Shown: piece by piece, positions 12,693 to 24,446 of the stretch
Position numbering within the stretch: position 1 is the stretch's first letter
How the letters are laid out: each line of letters starts with the position of its first letter
Assembly (NCBI GenBank): GCA_963995525.1
Contig: OZ023207.1
Coordinates: 28,784,873 to 28,848,872, forward strand
DNA from: Escarpia spicata
Taxonomy: Eukaryota > Annelida > Polychaeta > Sabellida > Siboglinidae
Direction of reading: 5' to 3'
DNA length: 64,000 bases
The notes under the pieces: model-generated
Told to the model about the DNA's origin: nothing
Seen by the model: only the letters and a program-made list of their open reading frames with translations
Database searches by the model: none
Translations under genes and position numbers: made by a program

Positions 12693-13035
12693 TGCGTTCG
12701 ATATATCTGCGGGCCCGCGGGCCCGGGGCTCGTGAATCTTCTGTTGAGCCCGCAGCTGCCCCAAGTCATAGGACCGGTTTTTTTTACATATCTGCCGATC
12801 TTGTGATCACTCTGTTTGTGAAATACAGACAGGTACCACGAGAGAAGCACCGCAACGACGTGTTCCAGAAGCATGGGCTGAAGATGTGTGTGGATAAACT
12901 CGCGCGGTTGGTTACCAGAAAGAGGGGTAGAACTTCATGTTGGAGGTGAAGTGTATCAATCATGCAGGTGCCTTTGCTTAAATTGTTGGCATGCACGGGT
13001 CTAGTACCCCCTAGAAATTTGGAATTTGGCCGCGT

Positions 13036-13185
13036 TATGCCTGAGTTACAGTGGCGCGTCCCTGGACCTCTTTAATGTGTCCCTGTCACTGAAGTTACAG
13101 TGGCGCAGCGGAAACAATTTAAACAGCAACCCCCCTCCCCCCTTCGTCTTCCGAGGTCATCACTGAGGTTACGGTGTCGCGCTTA
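13036..13185. repeat. GC-rich dispersed repeat R2, diverged copies
   Basis: Shows the blocks GTTACAGTGGCGC (twice) and CCCCCCTCCCCCCTTCGTCT that recur at 14880-15175, 31770-31900 and 36900-37035. No coding content. Confidence 0.6.
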
Positions 13186-14665
13186 CATTTATCCGGGCGT
13201 AAAATGTTATCCGGGTGATGATTATGTGCATATGTAAGGCATAATGTTTGGCACCAGTAGATCAGGTAAGGATAAATAATACCCAGTAGTTAAATATGTT
13301 TCGTTTGTTGTCGTAACACGAGCGTTATAGTTAGAGTACATAATTATAATTTGCTGTTTCAGATTTGTGACCAAGTATAAGAGTAATCACGTGACGTGTG
13401 CTTGGAGAGGAAACTGTTTTACGACACATAAGTATTTATGTCTGTGGAAAGCAAACATTATACAATTTTTGTATATATAAACATATATAAACATACATAA
13501 CGCCCGGATAAATTAAAGCGCGACAGTCGTAGCTGGTGCTAAATATATGTGTAGACTGGTGCCTTTGCGTACATTGGTGGACTGTTGGATTGATCACCAA
13601 TGATGTGCATGTATATTTATGTAGGTAGAAGTGCGACGAAGGATGTAGACTAGACGGTGCGAATGCACCGAGGAAGGCAGAGGTGTCACGGCAGACAGGA
13701 ATATATGAAACAAGTTAAAAAGGAACGACTTAAACAGTCAAGTCTGTCCCAGTATCCGGAATCAGTGCCAGAGTCAATAATATTGTAAGACTATCCCTGA
13801 TGTATTGTCTACACAAATGTACAGATGTTTGCTGAATCAATTGTATTTCGTCCCACGTACTGTCTTGGCCGGTTTTGATTGAGGTAACTAGACGACGTCG
13901 ATAAGCAATTCCAAGAAAATGCGGTTAGGCCGTTAGCCCCCGTCCGCCTTCGTTATTACCTACTTTCCTGTGTTTACTATTTGAATATTTCGTATTAAAT
14001 GTTAACGTTTGGTTGCGTTAAACTTATTAAACGCCGTTTGGCGGGCAATATGCATTCAACGTTGTAATTCTAGTATACTTTGTATATATAATATACCCAC
14101 TATACTATAATAAATTATAATCAATAAAGGTTGCCGGGCCTTCAAATCTTTGTCGGGCCTGCGACATTTTCATGTTGCAGGCCCAGTTGGCCCTTGACAT
14201 TTTGAGCCTGATGCCGGGCACTGCCTTCTTCCCTTTCTCTCTCTCTCCCTTCCTCCCCCCTCTTTCTCTCTATCTGCCTTCCCCCTCTCTCTCTCTGAAA
14301 CGTTTAATTGGCGGATTGATGTTTACCATTTGCCAGTCTTGTAGTAAGTATACCAAATTGTTTGGTGCGCAAACTGGCTGTTTTGGTGTGCACACTATTT
14401 TTATTATCGATATTTCACCGCAGGTATTATTATTAATCAAGCACCAGATGGCGTCACATGTTCCGTATTCATCAAGGAGTATGTTGAATGCTCGACCAAT
14501 CGCGTCGTTTACGATTAATGTATTATTGCTAGCCAACACCGTGGTCGTTTTTGGAGGGAGTGTATTTTTTGGCCTGGAAATGCACACTGCCAACAAACAT
14601 CCATCACATTTGAGCCGGAGTCTGTTCATAGGCTCGGGAACAGTGGGGCGAGGGGGTATAATTTC
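13186..14665. other. No gene recognised
   Basis: Mixed sequence with a CT-rich patch at 14222-14300. A 194-codon ORF (14172-14756) and its antisense 143-codon ORF were examined; neither shows a domain, and the first begins in low-complexity Ser/Pro/Leu sequence. Confidence 0.4.
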
Positions 14666-15178
14666 TCTGGGGCAGACATATGGTTCTGCCCCCCTCCCCA
14701 TTAAGTGTGAGCGTGAACTTTATGAGACGATTAATGTGGATTTTTTAGACTGTTGAACGTGCGTGTAATTGGAGGGCAGACATATGGTTTTGTGTTCCCC
14801 TCTGAGTAATAAGCGACGCAGACATGTGGTTTACTGCCCCCCTCCCCGTCTTCGGATATTATCATTTCAGCGGAGACAGCAGAGAGAAGGGAGAAGGTGG
14901 AGAAGGTAAATGGACCGCAGCGGCGCAACGTAAAAAATGAAATTTTCAACAGTAACTGTCCCCCTCCCGTGTTCGGATGTCATGAGTTCACAGCCGAGAC
15001 AGCGGATAAGCTAAAGTTACAGCGGCGCAGCGTTAAAAAATTTCCAACAGCACCCCCCCCCCCCCCCCCCCCGTGGTTCCGATGTAACAGTCGAGCCAAC
15101 CGAGACAGCCACAAGGTGAAGGAAGATGTGAAGATATGCGGCCGCGCGGCGGCGAAACATTTTCAGTGGTGCTGAAGC
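14666..15178. repeat. GC-rich dispersed repeat R2, main cluster
   Basis: Several near-tandem units of roughly 100 bases: GGCAGACATATGGTT, then a C-rich run (pure C at 15053-15072), then CAGCCGAGACAGCGG and GTTACAGCGGCGCAGCG followed by AACATTTT-like sequence. Related blocks occur inside both copies of the tandem duplication further right. Confidence 0.7.
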
Positions 15179-15640
15179 TCCGTTAGCCCACCCCCCAATA
15201 TGCCATGGGTCTGTTGGAGATGTGCCGCGGTCGAGGGGCTAGTGATTGAGATTGTCCGCGATCGGGTGGCGGTGTGTGGTGCTGGGTATTTTACGCGGTC
15301 GAAGATGGGGTAGCGTTAAGTATTTGTTCAGGTCCGGTGGGGGAGGTAGTGGTCTGATATTTTCCACGGTCGAAAGTGAGGTAGTGATGGAAATGTATGC
15401 GGAAGAAGGGGTAGTCTTGGACATCGTTTACGTTTTTACGTCACGATTTAAAATTAAGCATAACTATTTCCCTCCAGGCGGAACTACTCCCACAACCGGA
15501 ACTACTTTGCCTCAGTGTGGGTTTCATACGCACCCATCGCACCCCAGTCCAAGGGCATGTATAGTAATGACAAAATACGATGTTGTGCTATGACAAGGGG
15601 CATACATTGTGCTACTATACAGTGCAACATGTTTCAATGA
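15179..15640. other. No gene recognised
   Basis: G-rich sequence with a 115-codon plus-strand ORF (15246-15593) lacking any motif known to me. Confidence 0.35.
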
Positions 15641-16060
15641 CATCATTACATATGCATTAGTTGCTACGTATTAGCTGCTAATGTATCAGTTGCTGCTACC
15701 GTTATTGCTGATTTATCTGTTGCTACTATATTAATTATTACTGTACATGTTGTTAATGCATTAGTTGCTAATCAGACATTTGCTCCTGGTCATGTTGCTA
15801 CTGCAACATTTACTACCGAACCATTGCCTAATACGTATCTTGCTATTCTATATGATGGCTCTGCGTAAGTTGTTACTCCGTCAGTTGATATAGTTGCTAC
15901 AGTAACAGTTGTTATCGTATATGTTGCTGCTGTATTAGTTACTACCGCATATGTTGCACTGCATTAGTTGCTATTGTCTCAGTTGTTACTGTATGATTTG
16001 CCACTGCACTAGTTGTTACCGCATTAGGTGCTACTGCATATCTATATGCCGCGCCGCGCA
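15641..16060. repeat. Degenerate 15-bp minisatellite (left arm)
   Basis: Loosely conserved TTAGTTGCTACTGTA-type units, too diverged to stay in register. It is an older part of the array that becomes regular after 16600. Confidence 0.8.
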
Positions 16061-16375
16061 CTTCGATCAACTGACAGTGGACTATTAACTGTACCGCGGC
16101 ACAACCTTTAAAAGACTATAATATAATTTACATCACTGTCATCTTTGATTTAGTTTCTCTAGTTCAGTTTTGTATTTATATGATTTACTTGTATTATTAT
16201 TATATTTATTTCTACTAATTTCTAACTACTATTGTCAACACTACTGAACAGAGTTCTACTTTGGATTTTTTAGTGTGTAAATAAAGTTATTATTATTATT
16301 GATTTATTATTGTGGCACCAGCTACTACCGTACCCATTCTAATGTGTATGTAGCTATATTATCAGTTGTTACTGG
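16061..16375. repeat. Possible retroelement tail inside the minisatellite
   Basis: A unique segment splits the array; it ends in TGTAAATAAAGTTATTATTATTATTG near 16276-16301, the AATAAA plus (TTA)n tail style of the LINEs at 28938 and 49349. No RT coding part is visible, so this may be a very short 3' fragment or a SINE. Confidence 0.4.
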
Positions 16376-17405
16376 AGATGTGGCTTCTACACTATTTACT
16401 TCAACATAAGTTGCTAGTACATATGGTTCTACTGTACATTTGCTACTGTTTCAGTTGCTACAACATAATTTGCTTCAGCATTAGTTGCTTCTGTTTCAGA
16501 TGTAACTGGATATGTTCCTACAAAAACATTTACCACTGCATTAGTACTTTTATCACAAGTTACCACTGCATCAGCTGCTACTGCACCATTTCCTTTTGCG
16601 TCAGATGCTACTGCACTAGTTGCTACTGTATCTGTCGCTACGGCATTAGTTGCTACTGTATTAGTTGCTACTGTATATGTCGCTACGGCATTAGTTGCTA
16701 CTGTACTAGTTGCTACTGTATATGTCGCTACGGCATTAGTTGTTACTGCACTAGTTGCTACTGTATCTGTCGCTACGGCATTAGTTGTTACGGCATTAGT
16801 TGTTACGGCATTAGTTGTTACGGCATTAGTTGTTACGGCATTAGTTGCTACTGTATATGTCGCTATGGCATTAGTTGTTACTGCACTAGTTGCTACTGTA
16901 TCTGTCGCTACGGCATTAGTTGCTACTGTATTAGTTGCTACTGTATATGTCGCTACGGCATTAGTTGCTACTGTACTAGTTGCTACTGTATATGTCGCTA
17001 CGGCATTAGTTGCTACTGTACTAGTTGCTACTGTATATGTCGCTACGGCATTAGTTGTTACTGCACTAGTTGCTACTGTATCTGTCGCTACGGCATTAGT
17101 TGTTACTGCACTAGTTGCTACTGTATATGTCGCTACGGCATTAGTTGTTACGGCATTAGTTGCTACTGTATATGTCGCTATGGCATTAGTTGTTACTGCA
17201 CTAGTTGCTACTGTATCTGTCGCTACGGCATTAGTTGCTACTGTATCTGTCGCTACGGCATTAGTTGCTACTGTATCTGTCGCTACGGCATTAGTTGCTA
17301 CTGTATCTGTCGCTACGGCATTAGTTGTTACTGTACTAGTTGCTACTGTATCTGTTGCTAGGGCATTAGTTGTTACTGCACTAGTTGCTACTATATATGT
17401 CGCTA
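16376..17405. repeat. 15/45-bp minisatellite, open for more than 300 codons
   Basis: A 15-bp unit (TTAGTTGCTACTGTA, CTAGTTGCTACTGCA, TATGTCGCTACGGCA variants) is organised in 45-bp triplets, most regular from 16610 to 17400. Because 15 is a multiple of 3 the array is open in several frames, giving a 331-codon Cys/Ile/Tyr-rich frame and a 199-codon Val/Ala/Thr frame. There is no promoter, signal peptide or flanking exon to suggest a protein. Confidence 0.95.
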
Positions 17406-17460
17406 CGAGTCGTTACATAAACACCACAACGCGCTCGCAAATACTCGTTGTTTGTTTAAT

Positions 17461-17750
17461 ATGACGAAGGGTGGAGAAAACGTGAAGTTCACGTCCTTCG
17501 ATAGGCCATAGTCGTGATAGTGTAGAATTGTCAAATAACATTAGTATTGCTTTGCTAATGGCATAAGCATATTGTGTCTACTTCAAGTGCATGACGCAGG
17601 GCATATTTTCCCGAAATATTTGCCGCGCATACGTGTTTCGTGAGATTCTGAATTTAAGTTTTAAGTGTTACGCGTACATTACTTTTTACTTTCTGAACAA
17701 CTTATTTATCACATAAAAGTTGAGAATCTTGACATATATGGGGGATTTTG
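17461..17750 (+). repeat. Dispersed repeat family R1, copy 2
   Basis: About 290 bases matching 57562-57880 across shared blocks GTGAAGTTCACGTCC, GTGTAGAATTG, TTTTCCCGAA, TATTTGCC and TTAAGTGTTACGCG-like sequence. It directly follows the minisatellite. No coding frame. Confidence 0.8.
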
Positions 17751-17879
17751 AAAACAAAGTATAGGTTTGCCGTCCTATTCTAAGGGTCGTAGACTAATCC
17801 CTGAAAGTCTGGCGCTCGAAGTTCAAGCCGTCTAAGAATAAAACGTTAACCTACCCGCATACACAAGCTTGATTATAAG

Positions 17880-18285
17880 TATATATTTCTTCTGCATCAG
17901 TTGTTACTGTGTCAGTTGCTGCTTTATCAGTTGCTACCGTATTTGTTGCAACTGCATTGGTTGCTACTGTGTCAGTTGTTATGGCACATTTTGCTACTGT
18001 GCTAATGTATCAGTTGCTAATGATACGTTGCTACTGCTCTGGTTGCTACAGTGTCACTTGCTTCTGTATCAGTTGCTACTGATACGCTGCTACTGCTCTG
18101 GTTGCTACAGTGTCACTTGCTACTGATACGTTGCTACTGCTCTGGTTGCTACAGTGTCACTTGCTTCTGTATCAGTTGCTACTGATACGTTGCTACTGCT
18201 CTGGTTGCTACAGTGTCACTTGCTACTGATACGTTGCTACTGCTCTGGTTGCTACAGTGTCACTTGCTTCTGTATCAATTGGTAC
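17880..18285. repeat. Minisatellite right arm with ~50-65-bp higher-order units
   Basis: The same GTTGCTACTG motif returns after the R1 repeat. From 18030 it is arranged in longer units containing GATACGTTGCTACTGCTCTG and GCTACAGTGTCACTTGCT, repeated about four or five times. Confidence 0.9.
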
Positions 18286-19555
18286 TGCACACTCCTTCTC
18301 CCAACCCTCTGCCTCTTTCTCCCCCTCTGCCCTGTGTACTGACCCCTCTACATTCCCCTCTTGTAATTAATGCTGTATCATGATAACATTTTACTGATTC
18401 TCGAAATGGATACTAAGTTAACGACATTATAAAATTACATGTACCTGACATTTTCGCACTCAGGGAGGTTGATCTGCGGTTGGAAATGTATCGTCGCTAA
18501 CCGGCCGTATCTTCACTTCAGCTCTTCATCCTTCTTCACTGGCTCGGCTGCTCGAGTATAACATTGAAAGAAGGGGGGGGGAGCGCCACTTCGCCGTAAT
18601 TTCAGCTTATTGTAACCTGAACGGGGGGCACCTGTACAATGTTCTAGGGGCAGGGTCACATGGGCCCATTCAAAAAGGCAAGTGCCCCCAGGCCTCCCTA
18701 GACACGCCTATGGTTATCTTTTGTTTTTGTTATCCCTATTTACTTCATCATTATTAATTTGATCATTTATCACAAATTAACTTTTTGAAGGCATGGGTCG
18801 CCAAGCAAGTAACGTGACCTGGATTTAGGTCGCCACCAAAAAAGGCTATGTACCGCTGATCTAAACGTTAGTCGACTCGGGGCGTTCTTGCTTGCCTACT
18901 GCTCTCCTAAGACTTCCAGTCTCCTCGCCGCCGTTCCAGCACACCACTCAACAAAATAGCATTTGTTAGATATATGTAAGTGGTGTTGCTGGTACACTTC
19001 TTTGCTGATAGCTTAATTAATTAAATATATGGTAAGTAACCAGAATCGGACACCATTTGTCGTGGATAGGCGACTGCGAAACACAATTAATGGCGACATA
19101 TGTAGTGTTATGTTATCCTCCAGGGGCGCCACGAGTTATTTCGGTAACACTTACTAGTTTGGCTTATAACTCATAAATTAGTATTAATCACTCATTGCAA
19201 AGCCTATGGCTTGAATAGACGTCTGGACATACATCATTATTAGGCTGTATACACGAAAATAGCTTCCGACATCACTCTTAAGGGCCGAAACTATTGCTCA
19301 CTATACGAAATGTAGATTAAGGGTTGTAAAGTGTATATCCCTGAAGTACGTTCGCTCTTTACGGATATTTCTGAGAACCCTATCCCCTTGTCAAGCTTCG
19401 AAACACCAGCATATCCAAACTGTTAAAATTACGTTCCTTTAACAAATTACATACAAAGCATAATAATTAGTATAGTTGTTGCATGTTTATATTGACGTGT
19501 TGTCTACACGAAAAATATATGATTGTGTAAAAGTAACAAAACGATATTGCATTGA
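18286..19555. other. No gene recognised
   Basis: Non-coding, AT-rich sequence with a short G run at 18573-18581. No ORF with a recognisable domain. Confidence 0.4.
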
Positions 19556-19559
19556 TGGT

Positions 19560-20800
19560 TTTTTAAATACTATTGGAACGTTTCAAAAACTCTTTGATGC
19601 CAAGTTTTTGCCTGGATCCATTCTTTTTTGTTCTTTCCTTCCGCTTCTCTGAAAGCTTGAAAGAAGGCGTCGATATGTCCTGTTGCTCTCCCAGAACTTG
19701 GAAGCGGTTCTCGAGTTATTGTTTTAAGACTTGCTTTACCCCAACATCTTTCAGTCTGGCAGAGTCAATCACTCTTCCCCTTTCCTGTCCTCTTCTTGCC
19801 TTGCGCAATTTCGGGGTGATGTTTCCTACAAGCAGGCTGTGGTCACTAGCTACGTCAGGTCATCTACAGGCCTTGACATCTTGTAGAGAACTTTTCCCAT
19901 TGATGAGGATATGGTCGATCTGACTTTTGGTTACTCCACCTGGCGATGTCCACGTTGTCTTTGGATTATCCTTGTGTTGAAACAATGTCCCTCCAACAAT
20001 CATGCCATTTTCGTCACAAAAGTCTCATGGTCGCTCTCCGTTGTCATTGCTATGTCCAAAACCATGTCTTCCTATAACACGTTCTCTGCCTGTGTTATTG
20101 CTTCCGACTCGGGCATTAAAATCTCCAATGATCAGCAGCATGTCATGCGCTCTTACTTCTTCTGCTAATGCCTGCAGTTGTTCATTGAAACTGTCTTTGT
20201 TATCTTCTTCTGCATCCTCAGTTGGTGCGTGCTTACGATCACTGTTAGCTTGGTGTATTTTCAGTTGAATCTGGCCTTAAGAAGTCTTGGTCCAGGTGGT
20301 TTCCATTCAGTCAATGCTTTTTCCATGTTGTTGCTGATTTAAGGGTGTGTGCTGGTCATCTGGTCTTCCAGAAAAGAGTACGGTGTGGCCTGACGCTAAT
20401 TTCCTTTTTCCAGCTCCCGTCCTTCGCTGATTCCAAGGATGTCTAGTTTGTAGTTGTCAAACCCCTTCACCACCTGAGCGAGCTTGCTGGTCTCGTACAG
20501 TGTACGCACATTCTAACATGCTACTCTAGTTCTCCTCCTCGGCTTCAGGGAATCCACCATCGGTCCGCCAGCTCCCTGCTGGGTTTGGCTGTCACCCGTC
20601 ATCTGTCCGGTGTCCTGTCATGTTTCATCCCTGTCACCACAAATGGTTTGTGCTCTGGTATTAGTTTCCGTGACAATGCGTTTTTACGAGGTAGGGTTGT
20701 TAGCCCCACGCTCAACCATCCTTCTTTACCCGGGCTTGGGGCCGGCAAGTGTTTCCGATAGAAACCCCAGGCGAAGTTTTTGCTTAGCCTTGACAGTGTT
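19560..20800 (-). pseudogene. RTE-like retrotransposon endonuclease remnant
   Basis: On the minus strand an apurinic-type endonuclease of the RTE/CFDP2-like kind can be read. From right to left: VAC-NVRTLYETSKLAQVV (stop in place of the usual Trp), YKLDILGISE, then LIIGDFNARVGS, IDHILING and DVASDHSLLVG, which give the Asn/Asp and SDH active-site motifs. The frame is broken by several stops and shifts, for example around 20330-20400 and near 20030. No RT domain follows within this piece; a separate RT remnant of similar style lies at 56640-57420. It sits just upstream of the first visible PARP exon. Confidence 0.8.
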
Positions 20801-20824
20801 TATTTGTCTTCACTAGATTCGCCT

Positions 20825-20935
20825 CTGACATAACATTTCATGTAAAATATCACACTAACATTGCTTTCCTGTTCAAGCAAATTTACACTGCAGTTTTGTC
20901 CAATAATAAAACGTTTTTACCTAATTGAAGCATGG
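20825..20935. repeat. Locally duplicated repeat (first copy)
   Basis: The block CTGACATAACATTTCATGTA and the following ~90 bases recur, diverged, at 22155-22255 in the next PARP intron. Confidence 0.7.
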
Positions 20936-21060
20936 CTGAATGCTTCCCAGAGAAGTCGACATGGTGTTGAAATGAACATGTCTGCCAGGGAATTAAGTGT
21001 AAAGTGCTTTGAGCAGTCCTAAGCATTCAATACAGCTATATGCAAGAAGATACCTTTTTC
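20927..21060 (+). repeat. SINE 3' half (truncated)
   Basis: Matches the 3' half of the SINE at 58706-59000 (GCATGGCTGAATGCTTCCC and GCTTTGAGCAGTCCT shared). The tRNA head is missing. It lies in the intron directly before PARP exon a. Confidence 0.75.
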
Positions 21061-21084
21061 ATACCGTCATGTAAAATTTGATAG

Positions 21085-21184
21085 GAAACTGCACTGGCAT
21101 GGGTCTCGACTTACAAACTGGATCGGCATTCTCAGTCAGGGTTTACGTATCGCCCCTCCCGAGGCAGCCTCCACAGGATACATG
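21085..21184 (+). pseudogene. PARP2-like exon a (H of the H-Y-E triad)
   Basis: Encodes LHWHGSRLTNWIGILSQG followed by LRIAPPEAASTGYM, the NAD-binding loop region with the triad His in WHGSR. It ends at ATG with a GT (GTACAC) after it, a weak donor. The acceptor is uncertain: the nearest AG is at 21083-21084, with a poor pyrimidine tract. The SINE fragment just upstream is intronic. Confidence 0.8.
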
Positions 21185-21562
21185 GTACACCGCAGTTATA
21201 TTTTGACATATCTTGTATACTTTGATGAATCATTCTTGAGGTTATCCAAATGTACAGGAGTATGAACGTTTTGTAATAAAATTCAATAATACATAATACT
21301 TTCTTGAGAGTAACTATTGCTGTGATAACAGATGGGTCATTAGTCTGCGGTATTTTAACAAATGTTTCTTATATCAGCTTTGTTAAAACAATTTAATATC
21401 TTTATCTTATCTTATATTAGTTATGTTAAAACAATTTAATATCTTTATCTTAAGTTACATCCCGCTTGATAACATGCCGCAATTTTGGATGTTTTTATTT
21501 TCTTGCCGTTGATAGTTTGAAGTGTTTGCCATGCTGATTTATTGTATTGTGTTTTTTTAAAG

Positions 21563-21669
21563 GTGGTTACTTTGGGAAGGGTATGTACTTTGTGGACATG
21601 TCCAGTAAGGGTGTCAACTATCGTTTCCCGTCACGTATGAAACAGACTGGGTTCATTCTCTTGTGTGAG
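21563..21669 (+). pseudogene. PARP2-like exon b (Y of the triad)
   Basis: Open over its full length; encodes GYFGKGMYFVDMSSKG, then VNYRFPSRMKQTGFILLCE. The acceptor is TTTTTTTAAAG before 21563 and the donor GAG/GTGAGT at 21670 is excellent. Family comparison expects exon a to end at Met and exon b to start at Phe (21571), but the bases there are AC, not AG, so the original acceptor may have been lost. Confidence 0.85.
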
Positions 21670-22154
21670 GTGAGTGCTGTTAAGTTTGACCCGCCTCAGC
21701 GAAACGGGTAATACGTCTCACGGGTGTTTCTTGGACATGAACCAAACACAGCTGTCTGGGTCATGTTCCATCAAGGTCATGTTCTATCAAGATCATGTGT
21801 TTTTGCTAGAAATGCATATCTTATAATTGCATCTTTCAACGTCCAGTTTATTTTCGTCGACGGACAATCTGAAACTAGTCAAATACCTGCATTTACAAAC
21901 GCACAGCTTAGAAAACAATAGACAATATGAGATCAAATGACATTGTTTCTCAGAACATTGCTTTTTAAAAGTTTGATCAAATTTTTGCCATAAATAAAAA
22001 TCTACTGGAGATATTTCAACAAACAATGTTTTGTTTTAAAGCACATTTTCTGTGTAATCCAAAAAGGTACAACACTCAATTTCACAATTTTCCTTGTAAC
22101 TATTGCCCAAGAATAAAATACGACAGATAATGTAATAATGGAACTGATTGATCA

Positions 22155-22255
22155 CTGACATAACATTTCATGTAAAATGTTACACTATTCCTGTTAAAGC
22201 AAATGTTCGTTGCAATTTTGTAAACTAACGGAACATTCTACCTCATTTGAGCAAC
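22155..22255. repeat. Locally duplicated repeat (second copy)
   Basis: Diverged copy of 20825-20935, sharing CTGACATAACATTTCATGTA; it sits in the PARP intron after exon b. Confidence 0.7.
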
Positions 22256-22710
22256 ATACAATAAATCAATAACAACTGAAGATACTCCAACAACTGAGAT
22301 ACCAAGCGCCTGGGTGTTTTCTCCCCAGAGCTCCCGTTGGAGATAAAGCCTCTAGCGGTGGACCCATCTTGCGGATAGTTAAGATACTAATACTGGCTGA
22401 TTCCTTGATATCTGAGCTATGAATTGTGGGTATTTTCGACATGTGTTACCATTGAAAAAAATTGAGTTTTTCGCTATACAAGTTCGCCACCTGTGGGCCT
22501 TCAAAACTGGCGGCGCCTTGGACATCGTAGTTGTTTACTAATGATGAAGTTTGAGCTAGTATTTCCTTGGATGGGATAATTCTGACATTGAACTAAAGGT
22601 AAGATGACATTATGTTTAAAATGCAACTGAATGTGCATTATTAACTGAATTATTAGGTAAGTATTCTAACACTCTGTCAATTGCTCTAATGATTGACATT
22701 TGGTTGTTTC

Positions 22711-22774
22711 AGGTGTCTAGTAATCACAAGGTCAACATTGAAGTCAACGTGACACAGAAGCCATATGTAGGATG
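22711..22774 (+). other. Possible alternative terminal exon of the PARP2-like gene
   Basis: After TTGGTTGTTTCAG, the frame GTG TCT AGT continues exon b in phase 0 and reaches TGA at 22773-22775 after about 20 codons. A polyadenylation signal AATAAA lies at 22908-22913. The peptide does not resemble the usual PARP continuation, so it would give a truncated product lacking the catalytic Glu. Confidence 0.4.
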
Positions 22775-23228
22775 ACAGCAACCAAGATAGAAGTCTTACT
22801 AAACTGTGTTTGCTGTCTACATTTATACAAAGTGAACTGATTTATATTGTCTCATGTCTACGCAAGGCATAACAAGTGTAAATGCACAGTAAAATGCATT
22901 TGATGTCAATAAAATGTATGACATTCCACTCTATAGTTGTCCAGAATATTACGTTTTTATGTTTGTCACCTATAAATAACAACACATCAAAACACAACTG
23001 GCAATTATAGAAAATTAATAATTTTGAAGATACAGCTTAAAACCTGCAGGCACCGAGACATGTTAAGATATGTGGCAGCAGCCTGGGGAACAGGGACACA
23101 AGCCAATTTAACTGGCATGGGTCTAATGGGTTAAAGCTCATTAACTATGCAATTCAAAAAGGTACAAAACAAAATTTTTCAATTTTGTGACTTAATACCC
23201 ACTTTGCTGTGGCATGTCACTAGCAAAA

Positions 23229-23430
23229 ACATTTAACAAGATACTTCAGTAGTTAGTAATGTATCATTTGCATAGTATCATGATTGTTAGCAAATTATCC
23301 AGACTCTGTTTATATATTTATGTAAGACTCAAATTACAATCGATACAATGTTTCAACATATTTAGAACATTTAACAAGATACTTCAATAGTTAGTTGTGT
23401 ATCATTTACATAGTATCATGATTGTTAGTG
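23229..23430. repeat. Short direct duplication in PARP intron
   Basis: About 65 bases at 23229-23290 recur at 23367-23430: AACATTTAACAAGATACTTC, then GTATCAT and CATAGTATCATGATTGTTAG. Confidence 0.85.
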
Positions 23431-23593
23431 TCTTCCTAAACATGTCATGATCGTGTAATAGTTCTTTGATTACATATGAGAAAATGATGCATCAGTGATG
23501 TAAAAAAAATTATGTTGGACCATATTGTGCTAACAACGTATTTTAATTCTATGCAATTACTAGTCAACGATCAACATTCATGAGACATGAACA

Positions 23594-23720
23594 CGATCGA
23601 ACACACACGCGAACAAATACACATATACATACAAGCATGTATGCACACAGGTCACACTCACACGTACACAAACAAACACCCACACGCACGCACACACTTA
23701 CGCATACACACACACTGTAT
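23594..23720. repeat. CA-rich microsatellite
   Basis: Imperfect CACA/CGCA runs with ACAT variants; source of a spurious Cys/Val-rich minus-strand ORF. Confidence 0.9.
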
Positions 23721-23855
23721 TTATAAAAGAATTGTGGTTGAACTACAACAATCATGCTGCAGTTAGGTTAAAATTAAATTAGTAAGAGTTACCCTTTACA
23801 GACTACCCCGTTACACCTGTAACTGGGGTGTTATCGACTGTTTGCCCCTTTCCAG

Positions 23856-23982
23856 GTGTCCCAGAGGAAAGGAGAGGGAGTTGCTTGCGGCCGACTAAAA
23901 GGCCGACAAACTTCCCGACGGAATGGATAGTGTCAAGGGTATGGGCTAGGTGGCACCAGACCCAGAACAAAACATATGATAT
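23856..23982 (+). pseudogene. PARP2-like exon d with three stops
   Basis: After CCCTTTCCAG, the frame reads KERELLAAD, stop, KADKLPDGMDSVKGMG, stop, VAPDPEQN, then a third stop two codons on. This matches the PARP segment ALG..NELL..A....LP.GK.SVKG.G. The stops are TAA 23896-23898, TAG 23947-23949 and TGA 23977-23979. A good donor GTAAGT follows at 23983. Splice sites are kept while the frame is not, as in a gene that lost function fairly recently. Confidence 0.8.
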
Positions 23983-24382
23983 GTAAGTATCTCATCTGCT
24001 GTTTCCATAAATGCGAGCAGTTTGGATATGTTTAAAGAGGAAACAAATATCTGAGAAACACAGTACAAACAAAATAGTAAACTTGTACAAAATATTTGAT
24101 TCTCATCAGGCCTGATGCTTGATAATCGAAAGCAGGTCTTTGTGCACGATGGAATTGTGACCACTCAAACAATGTTGTGGTAGATACGTATGTGCACTCA
24201 CATACAATGCAGTCCAAATGTGCACCAGATATATACAGAAATACCATGCATGCATACGTGTGACACTTATTTTCGTAGCATAATGGACGCAGTCAATAAC
24301 GAATAAGCTTCTTTTGCTCCTCAAACATCTACCCATCCGAATTGAAATAAATGCCGTCCAAAAAACAGTATTTACCCATCCA

Positions 24383-24446
24383 AGTGATGGATGGAGCCAA
24401 AGAGTGGATGGGTGGAACCAAAGAATGGATGGGTGGAGCCAAAGAC
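24383..24446. repeat. 21-bp repeat, three units
   Basis: TGGATGGGTGGAACCAAAGA repeats about three times with small changes. Confidence 0.85.

Noticed and set aside
12460..12874. Pro/Ser-rich and Gly/Glu/Arg-rich ORFs on opposite strands
   Set aside because: They translate the CCCT tract.
14172..14756. 194-codon ORF as a possible gene
   Set aside because: Low-complexity start, no known domain, and an equally long antisense ORF; not enough to call a gene.
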